From CAZWCE01 sp964632505 (GTDB lineage: Bacteria > Planctomycetota > Planctomycetia > Pirellulales > Thermoguttaceae): a stretch of DNA of 64,000 nt. This document shows, one piece after another, positions 1 through 9,160 of the stretch. Below the pieces are notes generated by a model that did no database searches, was not told the DNA's origin, and saw only the letters and a program-made list of their open reading frames with translations. A program made the position numbers and the translations under genes. Position 1 is the first letter of the stretch. Every line of letters begins with the position of its first letter. The stretch lies in contig CAZWCE010000004.1 of NCBI GenBank assembly GCA_964632505.1, positions 62,001 through 126,000 on the forward strand, written 5' to 3'.

Positions 1-1124
1 TCGAGTTCCTCCGATTGCCATCGGCGGACGTTCTCGCGCCGGGACTGGTACGCTTTCGGATCCATCGTCCAGTGCAGTCGAGCACGTTTCAAGGAGACGG
101 ATGCCTCGACGGGCAGCTCGAACCGATCTTCCGCGAACGTGAATTCCCCGACCTTCGCCAGCGGAGTGCCGTGATCGAGCACGCTGTCGATGAACAGTCC
201 GATCTCCTTCGGAGCCCAACCGTGTTGGTGACTGTGCTTCATGTGAACCTCGATGCGCTGAAGTGCTTCACCGGGGACGGTGTCGACCGATTTCTGGAAA
301 ACATCGAGGGGGTACGCAAAATCGTCGGTACCGTTCAAAAAGAAGATGGGGCACTCAACCTCCGAGAGGTATTGCGAGGGATCGAAATAGCGAACCCAGC
401 GCCGACACTGCTCTTCGGACATTTGCTCGAAAATCGGCGTCCAGGTGCTGTGCTCGTCGAGATATCCGCATCCGTAGACCGGCACGGCCGCCTCGAAGCG
501 GGGATCGACTCCCGCGAGAATGCAGGTGAGATAGCCGCCCCAACTGATGCCCGTCACGCCTGTTCGGGAAGCATCGACCTCCGGCAGCGATTCGAGCAGG
601 CTGTGTCCGAGCATCGCCGCCGCGACGGCATGGTAGGTCCACATCTGGTCATCGCTGTTTTCATCGAAGGGAGCGAATTTTTCAGCGTGGGTCTGATCGG
701 GTCCGCCGTCGGGGAGCCGCTTCCGCTCGGGGCCGCAGCCGGCGAGGTCCATCGCCAGCGCCACGTATCCCCGATCGGCCCACAATTCGGTCCACTCGCG
801 AAAGGCGGTCCCCCCACCACCGTGCACCAGCACCATGGCCGGGAAAGGCCCCTCACCTTCCGGTTTTGAGCAGTAGGCGAAGACCCGTGTGGCCCGCCCT
901 TTGAGGGGCTCGCCCTCGTAGAAGACCTCGCAGACCCCGTCTTCCCACGGCCCCCATTCCGCCTGTGGCACGCGGGAAAGCCGGTCCAGATCCCACGGAA
1001 TTCGAGGCGACCGAGCGTTCGCTTGGAAGCAGACCAAAACGGCGATCACCACGAGAAATCCACAAAAGACGGGCTCCCATGCTCTGAAGCTGCGGGAAGA
1101 AGGCCGGTATTGTTCAAACGTCAT
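1..1124 (-). CDS. Membrane-anchored or secreted alpha/beta hydrolase (acetyl-xylan-esterase/dienelactone-hydrolase type), 3' end cut by the window
   Basis: The reverse strand stays open from an ATG at 1124 to the left edge, so 374 residues are visible and the C-terminus is missing. AAGGAG lies six bases before the ATG. Residues about 18-36 form a hydrophobic signal or anchor segment. The hydrolase core follows: the oxyanion motif LVHGGGG near 99-105, the nucleophile elbow GISWGGY with Ser194, an acid in NGTDDFAYP (Asp267 or 268), and a His cluster HSHQHG (297-301). This Ser-Asp-His order and the GxSxGG elbow fit the prolyl-oligopeptidase/acetyl-xylan-esterase branch, which acts on ester or peptide bonds. 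The substrate is unknown; an extracytoplasmic deacetylase of plant polysaccharide would fit the pectate lyase elsewhere in the window, but that is inference. The gene is divergent from the next one. Confidence 0.85.
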   Translation of the reverse strand, partial: MTFEQYRPSSRSFRAWEPVFCGFLVVIAVLVCFQANARSPRIPWDLDRLSRVPQAEWGPWEDGVCEVFYEGEPLKGRATRVFAYCSKPEGEGPFPAMVLVHGGGGTAFREWTELWADRGYVALAMDLAGCGPERKRLPDGGPDQTHAEKFAPFDENSDDQMWTYHAVAAAMLGHSLLESLPEVDASRTGVTGISWGGYLTCILAGVDPRFEAAVPVYGCGYLDEHSTWTPIFEQMSEEQCRRWVRYFDPSQYLSEVECPIFFLNGTDDFAYPLDVFQKSVDTVPGEALQRIEVHMKHSHQHGWAPKEIGLFIDSVLDHGTPLAKVGEFTFAEDRFELPVEASVSLKRARLHWTMDPKAYQSRRENVRRWQSEEL

Positions 1125-1504
1125 CGTCGACTCCTTAGGGAAGGATGGTTTATCGATAGGATTGCCTTGCCGAAATCTTATGCTGATGGGATCGGCCGGA
1201 TTGCTGAGAGGAGGAGTGAACCCCGCATTCGTCTTTCCTCCTTCGTTATAACGTTCGGAGGCTGCGTTTTCCAGACTCGCCGGAAAAGGAATGAAACACA
1301 AGCAAACGGAAAGATACCCCGCGATTAAATCTCTTATATTTCCTAAGCACCCTATTCCTCGTACAGCATGAGAAAGTGATCTGCTTGCGGGGATTCGAAA
1401 AACTGATGACGTTGAGGGGGTGTCCCGGTAGACCGATCGACCGGTGGCGCTTAATATTGAGGGTAAGTTGCACCGCACGCACCGACTCAAAGCGACCACA
1501 TTCT
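1125..1504. other. Divergent intergenic region
   Basis: These 380 bases separate the minus-strand hydrolase from the plus-strand large protein, so they should hold promoters for both. I see no frame with a ribosome site, no convincing hairpin and no clear -35/-10 pair. Confidence 0.6.
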
Positions 1505-4500
1505 ATGAACTCTCAGCCGCAGGGCAACGCCGCCCGAGCTTATATCAAGGAAGTCCTCGGATATCTGAATTTTTCATCGGGTGCCCCCGATCCGAGATTT
1601 CTGCGCGATCTGAACTCGCTCTACACCATTCTGGCGAGGGGGGACACTTCGGCGTTTTCCCATGACTGCGAGGGGCACACCCGTCGAAAACCATCGCGTG
1701 AGGAAGCCGGCGTTCCGCTTTGGCGCCGCTTGCAGGCGACGCTATGCGAATCGCTTGAGGAACTGAAGGCTTCCAGTGAAGCGTTCAAGCATTCAGAACA
1801 GGCCGAGACGGTTCTCCACTTGGTTTTCGATGAGCTCCTGCCGGAATATCGGGAATTTCACAAGGATCTTCTTTTCCACCAGCGCGAAGATACCCTCTTC
1901 CAGCCGTTTTTCATCGGTCGCGCTTGCGAGGCGGTTCTCTCCGAGGGCGGCCCCTGGGAAGAAACCGATCGCATCATTTCCCGGGCACTTCGGCATTTGA
2001 ACGTCTTGCTCGGCTATCGCCCCATTCCGGTGCTGGAAGGGCAGGAGAAGCATCAGGCTTATCCGCATGAGTTCGTAGCCCCCATCCCGCTCTATATTGC
2101 CGGAGCCGGCGTCGCCTACGGTCGCTACCAGTCCCTGATCGAAAAGGCCCTGGAGATCCTCCGTTCCACCGATCCGGAAATCCTCCACGACGCCTGGTTC
2201 GACCCGGACAAGCTCGACGAACTCGCACTGGACCCCCGGGCGTATGATTTCGATCATCCGGTGAATCGCCGCCCCAACTACCTCTTCGGCATGTGGGACC
2301 CGCACCACATCGACAACAGCGGATACTACCGCCGATTCGTGCTCCAGCAGGTCACGCTCGACGGGATTCTTTGCCGCATCCAGACCGCCTACACCGGCGA
2401 GTCGGAGGCTTCGGTCGTTCCGCCGGAAGATCTCATTTTCGAAGCGGCCGCCACCCTGGTCGGAACGATGCTCATGGGCTCCGGCATGAGCGGCGATACC
2501 CCCCAGACACATGATTCCTCCACTTCACTCGGGTCGCTCTTGCCGCGGATCGCGAATTACCGAGATCAATTCTACAAGCGGCTCCTCGAAAAGGTGCCGC
2601 CGGGCATGCGGATCCGATTGCAGAATGAAGCGAAGCGCCTCCAGCAACCGTTCGGCGGAGCCCGGCAGGATTTGAACCGACGTTTGGCCAAGCGGCGCGC
2701 CGATCAGATGCAACGATTTCACTTGGGCAGAACCTACGCCCGCATGGGGTACGCGGATGCGGCCCGCAAGCAGTCGAACATCATCTCGGTCGCCTCGGCC
2801 CGATTCTTGTGCAAAATGGATTGCATGATCACCCAGTCCCATTTGGCGATCGATCAGGACGATCTCCCGACGGCCTCGGATCTGCTCCCGGCGATCGAAA
2901 CGCTCCTGCATCGGGGCATTCGATGCGGGGCCCTGGTCGATCCGTGGAACATCCTCGGTTTCGGGGCCCAGTTCAGCCTTTTCCCGGCGATCGAGAACAC
3001 GATTCACGATCACCGCGTCGATACGCTGATCTTCCTCATGAACGATATCTTCGACCTCTACAGCCGATTGCAAAAGGAAGCGGCAGCGGCGGGACATTCG
3101 GACCTTCAGAGCGATCTGTCGGACCGCATGAGCGAATTGGCCGGGTGGTGGGATCAATTCGGGAGCATCGAGGTTTCCGGCATCGAGGGATTCTCCGCCG
3201 ATGCCGCCTGGGAATCGGCCGCCATGGTTTCCACTGCGCTGGCCGCCTGGCACCAGGCCGGGACCGCCTCGGGCGATATCGCCTTCTGGAGCCGACACGT
3301 TCACCGCTTCAAGTCGCCGAAGGCGTTCGTTCTTCTCGGAGAAGCACTCTTGGAACAGGAGGATCCGGTTGCTTCGATGGCCTTGATGATGCACTGGCTG
3401 AGCCAGTCGGAAGAGATCCCGCTCACCGAAGGCGATTACTCTTTTCACTCGATCGCCCTCCGGTGGATGGAGCTCGTCTGGGATCACGACGGCGAGAAGA
3501 AAGAGATTTCCGGCGACCCTCCGGCATCGGCGCAAAAAGGAAAGCCAAGTGCGCTGCCGGAAACCACCGACACACGCTGGAAACTGACCCCAAAGTTTTT
3601 CGATTTCCTCGAAGCCAACGCCGATCATTACTGGGAAGTTCCCGAGTTGGAACTGGAATTCGAAACGGAGTATTTCATCGAGGAAGAGGAAGAGATGGAG
3701 GGAGAGGAGGAAGAAGAGGACGGGATCGATCCACTCTATCGCTCGGCGTACGAGGACATGATCTTCCGCGACACGGCCGACGACGGATTCGAAGATGATC
3801 TCCTCGAGGGGGGAAGTCACTGGCTGGAAGACGCCGATGAAATGGAACTGGCCGAGGAGACCGATCGGATCAGCGACCGGCTGGCCTTTTTGATCACCGT
3901 TCTGAAGCTTTGGAAATTCTCCGCCGGGCGGACCACCGGCGATCAGCTCGCGGCGGAAACCGAAGAGCTGAAGGAGATGACCGGGGAACTCCGTCGAGGG
4001 TGGTTGCGGCAATGCCGACGCTGGTGGAAGAATTTGAAGGAGTTGCTCGGAATCGTAGCGGCCTATAAAGTGCCGCCTGCTCGGGGAACCCCGGATTCGC
4101 TGATGGCCTACGATCGCCATTACGAAACGAAGGAGATTCTGCTCGACCGCATCATTTGGACCGGCGTGGAAATCGGTGATACGATCTTGGTGATCCAGGC
4201 TTCGCTGGCCGACGAAAAGCCTGTTTGCCTGATCGCTCCCTGGCAGGAATCGGTCCTCAAAACTCTCGCGGCGATGTTCCAAAACGACCCCAAAGAAGTG
4301 AAGCGACTCTGGCCCGAGATGCTGGAAATCCTCTCACGGGAAACGCTCCTGTTCGTTCCCAACTCGCGCGGGGGAGATCCCCAATCGATCGTCACATGCC
4401 GGTGTCTGCAACAGGTGATCCTGCGCATGCTCGACTACGCGCCCCGACTCGGCCTGTTGACCGAAACCTTCCAGTTGCTCGAGACCATCCACCAAATGGA

Positions 4501-5656
4501 GCAGCTCCATCCGGTGCGGCCCGGGGCGATCAGCGAATTCGACCGTTTCTTCGAAACGGCTTGTCGCGGCATCGGCACCTGCTTGGCCGAATCGGCCTCG
4601 AACTGGCGTTTTCCGAAGTCCGCCACACTCTCTCGCGACGAGGTCATCGACGAGGTGCTGGTGGATTATATGGAAAGGGCGATCGAACTGCTCCTGACCT
4701 CTTGGTTCTCGCATAGCCGGCAAATCCGCATCTCTTCCCTCGAAACGGTAGCCGATCGCCGAACCTGGGAAGAGATCCGCGCGTTCATTCAGCGCTATGG
4801 ACACGACATCTTCACGCAATCGTTTCTAGGATTCAGCAACATCCGGGCCGTGTTGCGGCAGGGGGTCGATTCCTTCCTCCAGTCGCTCGAAACGATGCTC
4901 GAGGAAGACGGCGAACTCGAAATGGCCACGCTCTTGATCGAGGATCTCCGCAACGGCTACCTCGATCGGCAAACGGCCGTCTTCAGCCTCGAAATCATCT
5001 TCCAGGCAATCGCCGAGAATTACTCCGAATACCTCGATTACAACAGTACGACCACGCAGTCGGACGATGGAGAAAAACTCTATATGCTCCTCGATCTGCT
5101 CAGGGTTCAGACCGGATACGACACAGTTTCGTGGAATCTGAAGCCGGTCTACTGGGTGCACGACGCGATGATCCGTTGCGGGAGAAACCGCGCCGCCTCG
5201 CTCTGGGAACGGGCCGTGGCTCGACGCACCACCAATGCCGCGGAAGAACACCTGGGCTATTTCCACAAACTCAGCGAGAAATATGCACTTTGGCTTCCGA
5301 GCATCCACGAGCGACTCCAGGAACGATTCGTGCGTCCTTTGCAGATCGATCGCATGTGCGGCCTGGTGCCCAAGGCCGTGCACGAGGTTCGGAAACCCGG
5401 TCCCAAGGAAGCGTTCGCCGAACTGGAAAAGCAAATCGAGCTGTTTGCCCGAGAGCCGATGGCCGTCGGGTTCGAACTGCCGGAATGGTTGACCGCACTG
5501 CAGGAAGAGGTCCTCGCCACGAGGATCGATAAATCGGAAGAGGAGGGGAAGAAGAATCATTTCGACACCTCACCGCCTCTGCCGCAGATCCGCCTGACCC
5601 GCAAGGAGATCGAACACCAACTCGAACAATGGGCCCGCCAGGCAAAATTCTCCTAG
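1505..5656 (+). CDS. Large cytoplasmic protein of unknown function with an acidic central segment
   Basis: This is a 1383-residue protein with no signal peptide and no membrane segment. I do not recognise its family. It reads as mostly alpha-helical with many Trp, Leu and Glu residues. A strongly acidic stretch lies at about residues 714-785 and includes runs of Glu (EEEEEMEGEEEEEDG); it may be a linker or a binding surface. The ATG at 1505 was chosen because the protein turns soluble and well behaved there (MNSQPQGNAARAY); the same frame is open further upstream to 1376, but no start has a strong ribosome site, so the 5' end is uncertain. It stands alone, convergent with the HDOD gene. Long open frames exist antisense to it and look like GC-driven shadows. 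Confidence 0.8.
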   Translation: MNSQPQGNAARAYIKEVLGYLNFSSGAPDPRFLRDLNSLYTILARGDTSAFSHDCEGHTRRKPSREEAGVPLWRRLQATLCESLEELKASSEAFKHSEQAETVLHLVFDELLPEYREFHKDLLFHQREDTLFQPFFIGRACEAVLSEGGPWEETDRIISRALRHLNVLLGYRPIPVLEGQEKHQAYPHEFVAPIPLYIAGAGVAYGRYQSLIEKALEILRSTDPEILHDAWFDPDKLDELALDPRAYDFDHPVNRRPNYLFGMWDPHHIDNSGYYRRFVLQQVTLDGILCRIQTAYTGESEASVVPPEDLIFEAAATLVGTMLMGSGMSGDTPQTHDSSTSLGSLLPRIANYRDQFYKRLLEKVPPGMRIRLQNEAKRLQQPFGGARQDLNRRLAKRRADQMQRFHLGRTYARMGYADAARKQSNIISVASARFLCKMDCMITQSHLAIDQDDLPTASDLLPAIETLLHRGIRCGALVDPWNILGFGAQFSLFPAIENTIHDHRVDTLIFLMNDIFDLYSRLQKEAAAAGHSDLQSDLSDRMSELAGWWDQFGSIEVSGIEGFSADAAWESAAMVSTALAAWHQAGTASGDIAFWSRHVHRFKSPKAFVLLGEALLEQEDPVASMALMMHWLSQSEEIPLTEGDYSFHSIALRWMELVWDHDGEKKEISGDPPASAQKGKPSALPETTDTRWKLTPKFFDFLEANADHYWEVPELELEFETEYFIEEEEEMEGEEEEEDGIDPLYRSAYEDMIFRDTADDGFEDDLLEGGSHWLEDADEMELAEETDRISDRLAFLITVLKLWKFSAGRTTGDQLAAETEELKEMTGELRRGWLRQCRRWWKNLKELLGIVAAYKVPPARGTPDSLMAYDRHYETKEILLDRIIWTGVEIGDTILVIQASLADEKPVCLIAPWQESVLKTLAAMFQNDPKEVKRLWPEMLEILSRETLLFVPNSRGGDPQSIVTCRCLQQVILRMLDYAPRLGLLTETFQLLETIHQMEQLHPVRPGAISEFDRFFETACRGIGTCLAESASNWRFPKSATLSRDEVIDEVLVDYMERAIELLLTSWFSHSRQIRISSLETVADRRTWEEIRAFIQRYGHDIFTQSFLGFSNIRAVLRQGVDSFLQSLETMLEEDGELEMATLLIEDLRNGYLDRQTAVFSLEIIFQAIAENYSEYLDYNSTTTQSDDGEKLYMLLDLLRVQTGYDTVSWNLKPVYWVHDAMIRCGRNRAASLWERAVARRTTNAAEEHLGYFHKLSEKYALWLPSIHERLQERFVRPLQIDRMCGLVPKAVHEVRKPGPKEAFAELEKQIELFAREPMAVGFELPEWLTALQEEVLATRIDKSEEEGKKNHFDTSPPLPQIRLTRKEIEHQLEQWARQAKFS

Positions 5657-5697
5657 CCACACCTCGAGAAGGGCCGATCAAGCGAACCCCGCGCATC

Positions 5698-5732
5698 AAA
5701 AACGCCTTCGGAAAAGTTGCTTCCCGAAGGCG
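5698..5732 (-). terminator. Rho-independent terminator of the HDOD gene
   Basis: A perfect 9-bp stem (CGCCTTCGG at 5703-5711, CCGAAGGCG at 5724-5732) encloses a 12-base loop. On the minus strand it is followed by five T (5698-5702). It lies about 40 bases beyond the HDOD stop codon. Confidence 0.75.
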
Positions 5733-5773
5733 CTCTCATCGTCAAGATTTCGATCTGATTCGTCGGCTTCGGA

Positions 5774-6691
5774 TCATTCCTCTTGCATGGCCGCTTGGTT
5801 GATCTCCACCAACGAGACTTTCGGTTGGGTCAATTGCAGAATCGCCGCGAACTGTGCGTATTCCTCGTCGACCTGAGCGAACATATCGTCAAGTTTTTTC
5901 ATCTCACCGGGCAGGATCTTCTCCAAATAATGCTCGAACCGTTCGCGCTCCGCCCATCCTTCCAATGTCGTCGTCGGCAGAAAGGCCGAAAGCGCCACCG
6001 CCACCTGTTCGGAATGCTCCCGAGGATTGTCGATGTACTTCTCGATCTCGAGGTGCTGAGCGAGAAGCAAACGCAGCTTTTCCGGGAGTCCCCACTCGCT
6101 GCCCATCACACCGGCCGCATCGGCATGGTCCCAACCGAAGTGTTCCTTCTCCAAACTGGAAAGGCGGACATTCCCCTTGTTTTCGGCCAGTTGATTCAAG
6201 AGGTCGACATAATCCTCCGAGAGTTCCTTGAGCAACAGAGGAATCGCCATGTCCTGAAGAAGTGCCGCGGCGAAGGCCTCTTCCGGATCCCCCCCACTGA
6301 GTTTCAGGCAGATCAGTCTGGCGAACATCGCCCTTCGGAGGGAATCCTGCCAGAGGTTTTTCACCGAGAAGGTACTGCCCCGGGGATTGGGAATGAGACT
6401 GAATACGGCGTTCCAAAGCGCGAAGTTCTTGACAACGCGGACTCCCACCAGCGTGATGCCTTGCTTCACGCTCGAAACCTTGTTCTGAAAGCCGAAGTAG
6501 GAGGAATTGAGGAACTTGAGGACCTGAGCCGTCAATCCGGGATCGGCTTCGATCGGTCGCGCCAAATCGCCGATGTTGACCTGCGAGGTCTCGTTATTGA
6601 ATTGCAGAATGGTCAACGCGCTGTGAGGCATCGCCGGCAGTTGATCCACCGAGAGAATCTTTTTCAAGTCAATCGTCTTCGTGCCCGACAT
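5774..6691 (-). CDS. HDOD domain protein
   Basis: This is a 305-residue protein with an HDOD domain at about residues 14-215: the opening VDQLPAMPHSALTIL, IEADPGLTAQVLKFLNS, and FGWDHADAAGVM with W.LPE after it. HDOD is an HD-related fold that usually lacks phosphohydrolase activity and works as a signalling or output module. The HD-like position here reads LLQDMA, with Gln where His would sit, as expected for a non-catalytic HDOD. The start at 6691 was chosen because GAAGGAAATC precedes it; an in-frame ATG at 6730 and one at 6847 have weaker sites. The C-terminal 80 residues are helical and charged. It is transcribed alone. Confidence 0.9.
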   Translation of the reverse strand: MSGTKTIDLKKILSVDQLPAMPHSALTILQFNNETSQVNIGDLARPIEADPGLTAQVLKFLNSSYFGFQNKVSSVKQGITLVGVRVVKNFALWNAVFSLIPNPRGSTFSVKNLWQDSLRRAMFARLICLKLSGGDPEEAFAAALLQDMAIPLLLKELSEDYVDLLNQLAENKGNVRLSSLEKEHFGWDHADAAGVMGSEWGLPEKLRLLLAQHLEIEKYIDNPREHSEQVAVALSAFLPTTTLEGWAERERFEHYLEKILPGEMKKLDDMFAQVDEEYAQFAAILQLTQPKVSLVEINQAAMQEE

Positions 6692-7151
6692 GATTTCCTT
6701 CCACTCCTTCACGGAACTTTGAATCGACATGGTGTCCCGAATAGACAACGGCAAACCGGGCGAATTGAGAAGCCCCCGTTTCTCGCCGCCGTTCGCCATC
6801 ATCGTGTCTGGGAAACGCATCCCGGGGGATGCCGATCTGCACAGCATGCGGATTCCTTGCCTCAGAAACGATCAAGCCTAAATGAAGGGTAATACCCGGT
6901 GAGGAGATATGCAAACAAAAACGCCCTAGAAGGTCGTTGTTTTAAGAATCGGGCTGTTCAGTTTGTGACGATCGTCGGGAATCGGAGTTCGCCGAAAAGC
7001 AAACCAATGAAAAATGGTTCCAGGAATGAACCCCCCTCGGAATCGCGAGCCCCATCTCATGATGGCGGAAGAGAAAGAAAGCGAGTCTCCGCGGGAACCT
7101 TTTCGCCTGATCGATGGATTGTTTCTGTCGCCGATGAACCTTCGACCATGA
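6692..7151. other. Intergenic region upstream of the HDOD gene
   Basis: These 460 bases lie between two minus-strand genes and must hold the HDOD promoter. Frames in it lack ribosome sites and look non-coding. No strong terminator is visible after the gene that ends at 7152. Confidence 0.5.
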
Positions 7152-8795
7152 TCACTCTTCTCCCGATGGCTCTTCCTTTTCCACAAACTGGAAAGAAGCG
7201 GCGATCAATCGATCCGAATCATCGAAACGAGGCAGGTTGTCTCTTCCCAGCACGAAAAAGAGCATCGCCTGATTACCGCGTTGATCGGTCAAGAGGTAAG
7301 CGACCCAGCGGAGCGGGAAATCTTCTTCCTCGCCATCGATGATGACCCGATATTCCCGGTAGTCCGAGGAGTTCGAACGCTGGCTGGCGGCCACGAATTG
7401 GCCGAAACTGTCGCCGAGACTCTGCTTCAGACGGCTCTGAAACGTTTCCAGAGAGTCCATCGATGCGACATCGACCGGCTCCATCGCCATGATTTTGCAC
7501 TGGGCCACCAGCTCGCCGCGATCGAGCATACGCAAGGTCGCCAACTCGGGATCGTCCTGATACATGTACCACTTGCGGTCGTGTGAAAAACGCCAGGGCC
7601 CCTTGGCGGCATTATACCAAAGCTGAAGATTCTGGGGGTTCGGCAACGTGTTGATCTGCTCCATGAACGCGTCGGTCAAGTGTTCCGGCGACTGCTCCGG
7701 TTCGATCTTCACCTGAATCCGCGCCAGAATTTCCAAACCGGGCGCGATCGGGCCGTTGGAACGGTTTTCCTCGATGACCAATCCGAGCCAAGTGATGCGA
7801 TTCTTCTGAAGATCGAACTGGTATTTCGCCTGGATCTCCATTTCGCTGAGTGCCCCGAGATACGCACCGGTGACACTTCCGCTCAACTCCACCAGTGCGA
7901 TCGAATCGGTCACTTTCGCGAGCTCGGCTTTCAGATGATTCTCCTTGATCGCCTCCAAACCCAACAGCCCGCAAAGTGCCTGATTGCTCAATTCCCACGT
8001 CTCCCCGAGCTCCACCCAACGATTCGGCAACAGCTTATCGATCAAAAGACTGTTGCCGGGGAGTTCTTCGATCAAAACCAGTTCGCGACTCGTGAGAGGT
8101 CCCTCCGGGGAAAAGAGCGTCACCTCGTCGTCGTAGCTGTCGCAAACGATCGTCTGATGCTTTTCATTGAGCGTCGAGACGGTCTCCTCTTCGCCGATTG
8201 TCCATTTGGCCATCGATTTATCGTAATAACGCACCGACCGCAATCGACTCTGCACGGAATTGGAAAACAGCTCGGTCCGTTCCTCATACTCGAACGCGGC
8301 GAGCATCTCCATCTTCTTGGTCTCCAGCTTGGTCGGCTCCTTCTCTTCATCGGGAACGATTTCCTTGACTTCCCCGACCGCTTCGAGGACCATTTCCACC
8401 TGATCGACTTCCCCGGCGGCACGACCGCTGGTTAGCGCATATTTGTCTTCCGGACGCGGCGCCGAGTCGCTCCCCAACGCTTCGCCTTGGCTGTTCGAAA
8501 CGGCCGCCACCAACGACTCCACCATTTCAGGTTGATCCAAATCCTTCGAAGTCGATGATTCAGGCGAAGCACTCTCGGAATCCTCCGGGCCGGTTTCCGA
8601 CGTTTCCCCGGATGCCGCGCCTTCGTCGGCGCTCGCACCGAGCATGGGCAGAAGTTGCGGTTCGGAGTCATCGGCACGCAAAGGGTTCCCCAACCCAGCC
8701 ACCAGCACCGCGACGGCCAAAAAAGCCACGGATGCATGCCGAACACGATCTCTATTTTCTATCTTTTTCCATAAGATTTGCATGTCGAAACCCAT
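7152..8795 (-). CDS. Secreted protein of unknown function
   Basis: This is a 547-residue protein. Residues about 22-41 (ASVAFLAVAVLVAGLG) form a signal peptide, followed by a Ser/Glu-rich low-complexity region to about residue 80. The rest is a soluble domain with many charged residues and an even beta-strand pattern, for example LVIEENR and FRVI segments; I recognise no catalytic motif. The likely start is the ATG at 8795, or 12 bases later at 8783; neither has a strong ribosome site (GAGAGCAG). The protein is probably periplasmic. It lies downstream of another secreted protein of unknown function on the same strand, but a 365-base gap with a hairpin argues for separate transcription. Confidence 0.8.
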   Translation of the reverse strand: MGFDMQILWKKIENRDRVRHASVAFLAVAVLVAGLGNPLRADDSEPQLLPMLGASADEGAASGETSETGPEDSESASPESSTSKDLDQPEMVESLVAAVSNSQGEALGSDSAPRPEDKYALTSGRAAGEVDQVEMVLEAVGEVKEIVPDEEKEPTKLETKKMEMLAAFEYEERTELFSNSVQSRLRSVRYYDKSMAKWTIGEEETVSTLNEKHQTIVCDSYDDEVTLFSPEGPLTSRELVLIEELPGNSLLIDKLLPNRWVELGETWELSNQALCGLLGLEAIKENHLKAELAKVTDSIALVELSGSVTGAYLGALSEMEIQAKYQFDLQKNRITWLGLVIEENRSNGPIAPGLEILARIQVKIEPEQSPEHLTDAFMEQINTLPNPQNLQLWYNAAKGPWRFSHDRKWYMYQDDPELATLRMLDRGELVAQCKIMAMEPVDVASMDSLETFQSRLKQSLGDSFGQFVAASQRSNSSDYREYRVIIDGEEEDFPLRWVAYLLTDQRGNQAMLFFVLGRDNLPRFDDSDRLIAASFQFVEKEEPSGEE

Positions 8796-9160
8796 TCTGC
8801 TCTCAATCTGCCATGTGATTCGCGAGGGTCTTCACGCGTGACCGAGACATTGCCCCCTGCGAAAAGATCCCGGTGCCGGAGTGGATCGTCCCCTGATCCT
8901 TCACTTTTCCCTTCTCCGGCAAGTCCTTTCCCGATGTATTGAAATGGATCCTTGAATAAATCGACTGAAGCCGATCGTTCGGTTGATAGGAATTCCCGAA
9001 GGTCGAACGATTGTATCAAAAAACCTCGACTGGGAAAATTCCCCGGCTTGGAAAGAAACCAAGCCTGGGCCGAGGGCGAAGAGCTTGGAGAGTTCTCCGG
9101 TCGACGAATCTCGGAAGACTGGACAAGAGACGCTGAGAACAAAGTGCCGCGAAGCCGTCA
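8796..9160. other. Intergenic region with a terminator-like hairpin
   Basis: These 365 bases between two minus-strand secreted-protein genes hold a strong hairpin at 9041-9069 and presumably the promoter of the downstream gene. No coding frame with a ribosome site is visible. Confidence 0.5.
9041..9069 (-). terminator. Terminator-like hairpin after the 9161-10294 gene
   Basis: An 11-bp stem with one mismatch (CCCCGGCTTGG and CCAAGCCTGGG) encloses a 7-base A-rich loop. On the minus strand it is followed by GAATTTTCC, a weak T-run, so termination is likely but not certain. It lies about 90 bases past the stop codon. Confidence 0.5.

Noticed and set aside
15..869. Long plus-strand open frame at the left edge
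   Set aside because: It is antisense to a clear alpha/beta hydrolase with a complete nucleophile motif and a ribosome site on the minus strand; its own translation has no domain.
2525..4282. 585-codon minus-strand open frame
   Set aside because: It lies within the 1505-5656 gene in antisense; the translation is low-complexity, rich in Arg, Gly and His, with no motif.
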